64,000 nt of DNA from Streptomyces sp. NRRL B-1347 (lineage in GTDB: Bacteria; Actinomycetota; Actinomycetes; Streptomycetales; Streptomycetaceae). The translations under genes and the position numbers were made by a program. Each line of letters opens with the position of its first letter. Position 1 is the stretch's first letter. This document shows positions 57,960 through 64,000 of the stretch, piece by piece. The notes under the pieces are model-generated. The model saw only the letters and a program-made list of their open reading frames with translations, was not told where the DNA came from and did not search any database. The stretch lies in contig NZ_JOJM01000010.1 in assembly GCF_000720325.1 (NCBI RefSeq), positions 62,001-126,000 of the forward strand. The letters are read 5' to 3'.

Positions 57960-60900
57960 GCACACTCCCCGGCCCCGGGGCCCTGCTGACGAGGACTCGG
58001 GGTGAATCGCTCGAACACAGGAGCGCGCGCCGTCGGGCCGTACGGGTTCTGACCACGCTGAAGAGACACCCGGCGGTGCTCGTCGGCTCGGTGATGCTCA
58101 TCGGTCTCGCCGTACTGGCCTACTGCGCACCCCTGTTCCATCCCTGGGACCACAGCGATCTCGACCCGCTGGCCCTGCGCAGCCCGCCGAGCGGCAGCCA
58201 CCCCTTCGGCACCGACGGCGCCGGAGCGGACCTGTTCGCCCTGGTGCTGCGGGGCACCCAGAGGTCCCTGGTCGTCGGCCTGCTCACGGCGATCCTTTCC
58301 ACGGCGATCGCCGTCGTCATCGGGACCGCCGCGGGCTATGCCGGGGGCTGGACGGACCGCGTCGCGCTCGCGAGCATCCATCTCTTCCTGGTACTGCCCG
58401 GGTTCCTGCTGGTCGCGGTCCTGTCGCCGGTCATGGAGGACACGACCTGGCTGCTACTGATCGTGTTTCTGTCGGTCTTCAGCTGGATGATCAGTGCGCG
58501 TGCGGTACGCGCCGGCACGCGGTCCCTGAAGCAACGCGACTTCGTGCGGGCGGCCCGTCACCTCGGTCTGCCCGGCCGGAGAGTGATCCGTCGGCATGTG
58601 GTTCCCTCACTGGCCTCCTTCCTGATCATCGATGCGACGCTGCAGTTCGGGTCCGCCGTCATCGCCGAAGCGGGCCTCGCCTACCTGGGTTTGGGGGTGC
58701 ATCCCCCGGAGGTGTCACTCGGGGCGCTCATCGCGTCGGGAACGCCGAACGTGATGGCGTACCCCTGGCTCTTCTACTTCCCGGCAGGGTCCCTGCTGCT
58801 GTTGTGCCTGTCGCTGTTCCTGATCGGCGACGGCTTGCGCGACGCACTCGACCCGGGATCGGCGGGGACAAGGGGCGCGCGAGGCTCGACGAGATGCGCC
58901 GCACCCACCGACAGGGCCCTCCCGGAGGGGGAGCGGCCGCGCGTCCCACCCGTGCTGGAGGTACGGGACCTGCACGTCTCCCTGCCGAGCTCCGGCGGAA
59001 CCGTCCACGCGGTCAGGGGGGTTTCCTTTCACGTGCGCCCCGGCGAAGTACTGGCCATCGTCGGCGAGTCCGGGGCGGGGAAGTCGGTCACGGCGTCGGC
59101 CGTGCTGGGCCTGCTGCCCGAGCACGCCGAAGTCCGCGGCTCCGTGCGGCTGCACGGGCAAGACCTCTTGTCCCTCGGGGAGAGGGGCCTGTGCCGTGTC
59201 CGTGGCAAGGACCTGTCCATCGTCTTCCAGGACTCGCTCTCCTCGCTGACTCCCGTGTACTCCGTCGGGTACCAGATCATGGAGGCCCTGCGCGTCCATC
59301 AGCGGCTGTCCAAGGCGGCGGCGCGTCGGCGGGCGGTCGAGCTCCTGGGCATGGTGGGCATGCGCGACCCCGCCCGGCGGATCGACTCCTACCCGCACGA
59401 GCTCTCCGGCGGAATGCGGCAGCGCGTCGCCATCGCCATGGCCATCGCCAACGACCCCGCGGTCATCGTGGCCGACGAACCCACGACCGCGCTTGACGTG
59501 ACCACCCAGGCCCAGATCCTGGACCTGATCGGGAAGGCCCGTACGGCCACCGGAGCGGCCGTCGTGATCATCACGCACGACCTGGCGGTGGTCGCAGGCC
59601 TGGCCGACCGGATCCACATCATGTACGCGGGACGCTTCGTCGAGGAAGGCCCCGTGGACGACGTCTACGAACGGCCCCGGATGCCGTACACGGTCGGACT
59701 GCTCGGCGCGGTGCCCCGTCTTGAGGTCGACCAGCGCACCCTCACCCCGATCGGGGGAAACCCGCCGAACACGCTGTACGTGCCCCAGGGCTGCCCGTTC
59801 GTGCCCCGATGCCCGCTGGCCGTCGACTCCTGCCGCGACGGAGAGCCCGCTCTGGAAGCGCGGCACGGCGTCGGCCATCCGACCGCGTGCCTGCGCAGCG
59901 CGGAGGTCGGGCGGCGGCGTGAGAGCGAACAGCTCCGTGGCGCACCGGGGGACCTTCCCCACCTCGTCGCGCCGAGCGGGGAGAGGAGCGGGAAGTGGAT
60001 GACGCGCGCGGAGCGGCCCGTCGTCCTGCGGATGGACCGGGTGGTTCACCATTACCCGGCCCGCCGGTCCCCGCTGGGACAGGCCAGGACGGGCCCGGTG
60101 CGGGCAGTGGACGACGTCAGCCTGGACGTCAGGCGAGGCGAGACGCTCGTGCTGGTCGGTGAATCGGGAAGCGGCAAGACCACGCTGCTGAGTCAGGTCG
60201 TGGAACCACCGCCGCCGCACAGGCGCCATTCGGCGGGGACCGTGCTGGTCAACGGTCAGGACGTCCGCGGTGCCAAGCCCGGCGTGCGGCAACAGCTGTG
60301 CCGTGAGGTGCAGATGGTGTTCCAGGACCCGGTCGCGGCCCTGGACCCGCGCATGACCGTCGAGGAGAGCCTCACCGAGCCGCTGAGGGCGTACGGCTGG
60401 ACGCGTGAGGCGAGCGCCCGCAGGGTCTCCGCCCTGCTCGGCCTCGTCGGCCTCGGCCCGGAGCACCGCGGCCGGTTCCCCGCACAGCTCTCGGGGGGCC
60501 AGGCCCAGCGGGTCGGCATCGCGAGGGCGCTGGCCCCGCGGCCCGAGCTGCTGCTGCTCGACGAGCCCGTCGCGGCGCTCGACGTGTCCGCGCAGGCGAC
60601 GGTGCTCAACCTGCTGCGAAGGCTGAAGGCGGAGCTGGGGCTCAGCTGCCTCCTGGTCACCCACGACCTGGCCGTCGCGGCCTACCTCGCGGACCGCGTC
60701 GCGGTCATGCACCTGGGACGCGTCGTCGAGGCCGGTGACGCCGCCGCCGTCCTCGCCCGGCCCAGCCACCCGTACACCCAGGTCCTGCTCTCCGCGGTGC
60801 CGCGGCCCGAGCCGAGGCTGGAGCGGGCCAGGGCCCGCCTCCCGCTGGTCGACGAGCCGCCGGGAGGGGCGGAGAGCCGCACCGGGTGCCGCTTCCGCCC

Positions 60901-61036
60901 TCGCTGCCCCCGCCACGCCGAGCTGCCGACCGAGCAGCGGCGGCGGTGCGAGACGGAGGACCCGATGCCGTCGCCGCAGGGGGAGGACCATACGGCGGCC
61001 TGCCACTTCGCAAGGCCGCGCGAAGCCCTCGGCTGA
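57956..61036 (+). CDS. Fused DppC permease and two DppD/DppF-like ATPases
   Basis: A 1026-residue protein with three parts. Residues 1-300 are a DppC-type permease (SGSHPFGTDGAGADLFA, EAA loop FVRAARHLGLPGRRVIRRHVVPSLASF). About 330-640 is an ATPase: Walker A GESGAGKSVTASA, signature LSGGMRQRVAIAMA, Walker B VIVADEPTTALD, and the oligopeptide C-terminal GCPFVPRCPLAVDSC. About 690-1020 is a second ATPase: GESGSGKTTLL, LSGGQAQRVGIARAL, LLLLDEPVAALD, GCRFRPRCPRHAEL. All three parts look intact and in one frame. One- and two-part fusions are known; a permease plus both ATPases is less usual. It should form the importer with the DppB-like permease and the following lipoprotein. Confidence 0.93.
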   Translation: MSTLPGPGALLTRTRGESLEHRSARRRAVRVLTTLKRHPAVLVGSVMLIGLAVLAYCAPLFHPWDHSDLDPLALRSPPSGSHPFGTDGAGADLFALVLRGTQRSLVVGLLTAILSTAIAVVIGTAAGYAGGWTDRVALASIHLFLVLPGFLLVAVLSPVMEDTTWLLLIVFLSVFSWMISARAVRAGTRSLKQRDFVRAARHLGLPGRRVIRRHVVPSLASFLIIDATLQFGSAVIAEAGLAYLGLGVHPPEVSLGALIASGTPNVMAYPWLFYFPAGSLLLLCLSLFLIGDGLRDALDPGSAGTRGARGSTRCAAPTDRALPEGERPRVPPVLEVRDLHVSLPSSGGTVHAVRGVSFHVRPGEVLAIVGESGAGKSVTASAVLGLLPEHAEVRGSVRLHGQDLLSLGERGLCRVRGKDLSIVFQDSLSSLTPVYSVGYQIMEALRVHQRLSKAAARRRAVELLGMVGMRDPARRIDSYPHELSGGMRQRVAIAMAIANDPAVIVADEPTTALDVTTQAQILDLIGKARTATGAAVVIITHDLAVVAGLADRIHIMYAGRFVEEGPVDDVYERPRMPYTVGLLGAVPRLEVDQRTLTPIGGNPPNTLYVPQGCPFVPRCPLAVDSCRDGEPALEARHGVGHPTACLRSAEVGRRRESEQLRGAPGDLPHLVAPSGERSGKWMTRAERPVVLRMDRVVHHYPARRSPLGQARTGPVRAVDDVSLDVRRGETLVLVGESGSGKTTLLSQVVEPPPPHRRHSAGTVLVNGQDVRGAKPGVRQQLCREVQMVFQDPVAALDPRMTVEESLTEPLRAYGWTREASARRVSALLGLVGLGPEHRGRFPAQLSGGQAQRVGIARALAPRPELLLLDEPVAALDVSAQATVLNLLRRLKAELGLSCLLVTHDLAVAAYLADRVAVMHLGRVVEAGDAAAVLARPSHPYTQVLLSAVPRPEPRLERARARLPLVDEPPGGAESRTGCRFRPRCPRHAELPTEQRRRCETEDPMPSPQGEDHTAACHFARPREALG

Positions 61037-61121
61037 GGGCCCAAGGAGCCGACCTCCGGACAGTGCACCTGACCCCGAGGAGCGGCGGAAACCGGTAGTC
61101 ACACTCACAGGAGGCGGCACC

Positions 61122-62801
61122 ATGCGCCCTGCTCGTACGGTCCTCACCTCGGTGGTCGTAGCCGCCGTCTGCGCCTCGCTGGGCAGCGCGTGCTCGACCC
61201 GCGAGGACAAGCCCTCCGCGAAGCCACCAGGCGCGAGTCAGGTCAACCCCGTCGACCGCGCCGACCTGAAGAAGGGCGGCGCCCTCAACTGGCCGGTGAC
61301 CGTGATCCAGGAGAACCTCAACATCCGCCACCTCGACGGCGGACACCTCGACACCCGGCGCATCATGGAGTCGATGATGCCCATCGTCATGAAGAGCGAC
61401 GACCGCGGCCGGGTGACGCCGGACCCTGACTATCTCGTCTCCGCCGTCTCCCGTTCGAAGGACGGACGACAGCGCGTCACCTACCGCATCAACGAGAAGG
61501 CGCGGTGGACCGACGGATCCCCGATCACCTACCGGGACTTCCAGGCGAACTGGAAGGCACAGAACGGCAGGCGGGCCGCCTTCCACGCGATGTCCCACAC
61601 CGGCTACGAGCTGATCACCAAGGTGTCCAGGGGACCCGGGGGAGACCGGGAGGTCGCCGTGGACTTCGCCAGGCCGTTCGGGGAGTGGCGATCGCTGTTC
61701 ACGCCGCTGTACCCGGCGTCCGTCATCCGCACGGTCAGCGGCTTCAACAACGGATTCAAGGGCGGGGCCGATGTCACCGCCGGGCCGTTCAAGTTCGCCC
61801 ACCGGGACGAGACCGCGAAGACGCTGACCGTGGTGCGCAACGAAGCGTGGTGGGGCGACCGCCCACTCCTTGACAAGATCGTATTCCGCGCCCTCGACCC
61901 GGGCGCCCACGCCGGAGCCTTCGCCAATCGAGAAGTCGACTTCTTCGACGTCGGAGTGAAGGCGGCCGCGTACCGATCCGCGCAGGACACACCCCACGCG
62001 CAGATCCGGAGGGCCGGGAGCCCGAGCCACCACCAGCTGACCATGAACGGCGAAAGCCCCTTCCTCAAGGACGCCCGCGTGCGCAGGGCCCTGGCGCAGG
62101 CCGTCGATCGCCGCAGGATCACCCAGGTCGCCCTCCAGGGAGTCGGCGGCAACGCGCGGCCGCTCGGCAACCACTTCCTCCTTCCCCAACAGGACGGCTA
62201 CCAGGACAACGCGGGCCCGGTCGGCACGTACGATCCCGCGGCGGCCCGCAAGGCGCTCGACTCGGCCGGGTGGCGTCTCGACGGCGATGTCCGCGAGAAG
62301 GACGGGCAACGGCTCGAACTCGACTACCTGGCCGCGAGCGGCAACGACGAGTTGCAGAACGAAGCCCGGGTCATTCAGGCCATGCTCCGCGACGTGGGCG
62401 TACGGGCGAAACTCACGCTCGTCCCGGAGAAGGCGCTCTTCGAACGCCACATCATCCCGGGGAAATTCGACCTGACGGTCTTCAGCTGGACCAAGAGGCC
62501 CTTCCCGGTGTCGCTCAGCCGCAGCATCTACGTGCGGCCCAAAGGCAAGGACATCCAGCTGAACTTCGCGCGGACCGGGTCATCGCGGATCGACGCCCTC
62601 CTCGACGAGGCCGCGAGCGAGACGGACAAGCGCGAGGCCATCGACGTCATCAACCGCGCCGACCGCCTGATCTGGCAAGAGGCGGCGGCCATCCCCCTCT
62701 ACCAGGAGCCGGGCGTCGTCGCGGCGCAACGCGCGCTCGCCAACCTGGGCGCCCAGGGCTACGCCTCCGTGATCTACCAGGACATCGGCTTCACCCGGTG
62801 A
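61122..62801 (+). CDS. ABC transporter substrate-binding lipoprotein (SBP family 5)
   Basis: A 559-residue extracellular solute receptor. The signal peptide ends with lipobox LGSAC (Cys24). Family-5 motifs are present: YRINEKARWTDGSPITYRDFQANW, TAGPFKFAHRDETAKTLTVVRNEAWWGDRPLL, LKDARVRRALAQAVDRRRI and YDPAAARKALDSAGWRLDGDVREKDGQRL. Such proteins bind peptides, but also nickel, glycans or other ligands. It is the last gene of the importer operon; the ATG at 61122 has AGGAGGCGGC upstream. Confidence 0.94.
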   Translation: MRPARTVLTSVVVAAVCASLGSACSTREDKPSAKPPGASQVNPVDRADLKKGGALNWPVTVIQENLNIRHLDGGHLDTRRIMESMMPIVMKSDDRGRVTPDPDYLVSAVSRSKDGRQRVTYRINEKARWTDGSPITYRDFQANWKAQNGRRAAFHAMSHTGYELITKVSRGPGGDREVAVDFARPFGEWRSLFTPLYPASVIRTVSGFNNGFKGGADVTAGPFKFAHRDETAKTLTVVRNEAWWGDRPLLDKIVFRALDPGAHAGAFANREVDFFDVGVKAAAYRSAQDTPHAQIRRAGSPSHHQLTMNGESPFLKDARVRRALAQAVDRRRITQVALQGVGGNARPLGNHFLLPQQDGYQDNAGPVGTYDPAAARKALDSAGWRLDGDVREKDGQRLELDYLAASGNDELQNEARVIQAMLRDVGVRAKLTLVPEKALFERHIIPGKFDLTVFSWTKRPFPVSLSRSIYVRPKGKDIQLNFARTGSSRIDALLDEAASETDKREAIDVINRADRLIWQEAAAIPLYQEPGVVAAQRALANLGAQGYASVIYQDIGFTR

Positions 62802-62811
62802 GAGGCCGCAC

Positions 62812-64000
62812 TCACCGGTAGAGAGCCTCAAAGAGGTCGCGGAACCGCGCCTGGACGACGTGGCGCACGACCTTCATCGAGATGGTCAACTCGCCCTCGT
62901 CCAGCGACAGATCGCGCTCCAGGACCGTGAAATCCTGGGCTCGGTAGTATTCCTGGAGGGTGGCGTTGGCGCGGTCGAGCGTCCGCTTCAGTTCCCCCAG
63001 CAGGACCGGCTCTCGAAGCAGTTGGGCGAGGTCGGTGGGCAGGCGGCGATCGGCTGCCCACTTCTGGGCGTACCGCTCATTGAGCGTCAGCAGGACCACG
63101 AGGTGCGGCTTCCCCTCCCCGTAGGCAACCGCGTGCGAGATCAGCGGATTCCTGCGCAGTTCGCTCTCGAGGGGGTTCGGGGTCACCGCCACGCCGTGGG
63201 ACAGCTGGATCAGTTCCTTGTTGCGTCCCGTGAGCGTCAGGTATCCGTCCGCGTCGATGCTGCCGAGGTCTCCGGTGTGCAGCCAGCCGTCGCGGACGGC
63301 ACCGAACTCGTCCTCGTGATAGCCCCAGTAGCCGTGGAAGACGTTGGCCCCGCGGATGAGGACTTCCCCGTCGGGTGCGGTGGCTACTTCGACGCCGGGC
63401 AGGGGCCTGCCCACGGTTCCCAGCCGGTAGGCGTCCGGGGTGTTGGTGGTGGCTGCCGCCGCCGTCTCCGTCATCCCGTAGCACTCGACGACGGGGACTC
63501 CGCAGCCCAGGAAGAAGGACAGGATCTCCTGGGAGACCGGCGCGCCCGATACCGTCACCCTGCGCAGGGCGCCCCCGAAGTGCTCGCGGACCTGAGTGAA
63601 CAGGGACTTCTCCGTGGCCTCGAACCACTCTTGGAGGCGGGGCGGCAGCACCTCGCCGCGGTTGACGCGCTCGCGTGCGGCCAGGCCCGCCCGTGCCGCC
63701 TCCTGGATCAGGGACGTGTCCTCCTCGGGCCAGGAGGCGAGGATCGAGCTGTGGATCTGCTCCAGGGCCAGGGGGACGAGCGGCAGGATCTGCGGCCGCG
63801 CGGCGCGGATCTCCTCCACCAGGCTGTCGTCGGGACCGCCGCGGCGGAAGGCGAGCGTGTACCGCGACCACCAGGCCAGGACCTGCATCAGCATCGCGAT
63901 GGTGTGCGGGCCCGTGACGACGAAGACGGTCCCGTGGGTGTGGTCGTCGGTGGCTTCGGGGGCGCGCGGCGGCTTGGGGTGGGCCCGCAGGACGCTGACG
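62812..64000 (-). CDS. AMP-binding acyl-CoA ligase (partial, runs off the window)
   Basis: The C-terminal 396 residues of an ANL-superfamily enzyme are visible; the frame stays open to the right edge. Motifs: ECYGMTETAAAATTNTPDAYRLGTVGRPLPGV (adenylate-binding), DGWLHTGDLGSIDADGYLTLTGRNKELI and a C-terminal subdomain ending TISMKVVRHVVQARF. The pattern fits a long-chain fatty acyl-CoA synthetase (FadD15-like). The N-terminal Ser/Thr/Gly P-loop lies outside the window. An internal ATG at 63894 is not the start, because coding sequence continues upstream of it. It is convergent with the importer lipoprotein gene. Confidence 0.88.
   Translation of the reverse strand, partial: VSVLRAHPKPPRAPEATDDHTHGTVFVVTGPHTIAMLMQVLAWWSRYTLAFRRGGPDDSLVEEIRAARPQILPLVPLALEQIHSSILASWPEEDTSLIQEAARAGLAARERVNRGEVLPPRLQEWFEATEKSLFTQVREHFGGALRRVTVSGAPVSQEILSFFLGCGVPVVECYGMTETAAAATTNTPDAYRLGTVGRPLPGVEVATAPDGEVLIRGANVFHGYWGYHEDEFGAVRDGWLHTGDLGSIDADGYLTLTGRNKELIQLSHGVAVTPNPLESELRRNPLISHAVAYGEGKPHLVVLLTLNERYAQKWAADRRLPTDLAQLLREPVLLGELKRTLDRANATLQEYYRAQDFTVLERDLSLDEGELTISMKVVRHVVQARFRDLFEALYR

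Overview
The window is high-GC actinobacterial DNA with the codon bias, short gene spacing, GTG/TTG starts and gene families of Streptomyces. The clearest markers are a conservon operon (histidine-kinase-like ATPase, roadblock protein, DUF742 protein, small GTPase and P450, as in the rar/cvn9 locus of S. coelicolor), an endo-beta-N-acetylglucosaminidase H that matches the S. plicatus enzyme down to its active-site numbering, an Lsr2 paralogue, a single-domain AA10 LPMO and many secreted proteins. The mix of regulators, secreted hypotheticals and orphan enzymes suggests an accessory or chromosome-arm region. No rRNA, tRNA, CRISPR array or intact insertion sequence was found.

Layout. 0-4.8 kb: LysR regulator, a TetR regulator divergent from a DUF998 membrane protein across a pair of near-palindromic operators, a DUF4287 protein and a secreted S33 peptidase lipoprotein. 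4.9-10.1 kb: an accessory block with a secreted Ser/Thr-rich possible beta-pore-forming protein, an Imm5-like protein, and a translationally coupled pair whose second gene joins an XRE helix-turn-helix, a Cys/His cluster and a family-B DNA-polymerase-like palm (Tap-like). 10.3-13.7 kb: methyltransferase, quinone oxidoreductase running into a broken ProC-like gene, and Lsr2. 13.9-17.6 kb: amidohydrolase, LuxR regulator, PPOX and GNAT genes. 17.7-23.4 kb: secreted proteins (LPMO, seven-bladed propeller, SH3-like duplicated protein) and a serine hydrolase. 23.8-29.8 kb: conservon cvnA-E and a convergent P450.

29.8-38.9 kb: HxlR regulator/MFS exporter pair; a coupled PobA-like hydroxylase and a VOC-O-methyltransferase fusion; hydrolase; DUF4184; PadR regulator coupled to a membrane protein. 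39-48.5 kb: small enzymes and regulators, including a TetR/hydrolase divergent pair with two GGAAC-type operators, a ketopantoate-reductase-like enzyme, and secreted RTX-like and Ig-like proteins. 48.5-55.5 kb: amidase, and a NarL-type two-component system divergent from a MacB/FtsX-like ABC transporter. 55.7-64 kb: Endo H, an oligopeptide-type ABC importer whose second permease and both ATPases are fused in one 1026-residue chain, its lipoprotein, and an acyl-CoA ligase running off the right edge.

A recurrent feature is short tandem repeats (8-27 bp, 2-5 copies, a different unit each time) in intergenic spacers. Functional calls rest on motif reading alone; no database search was run.
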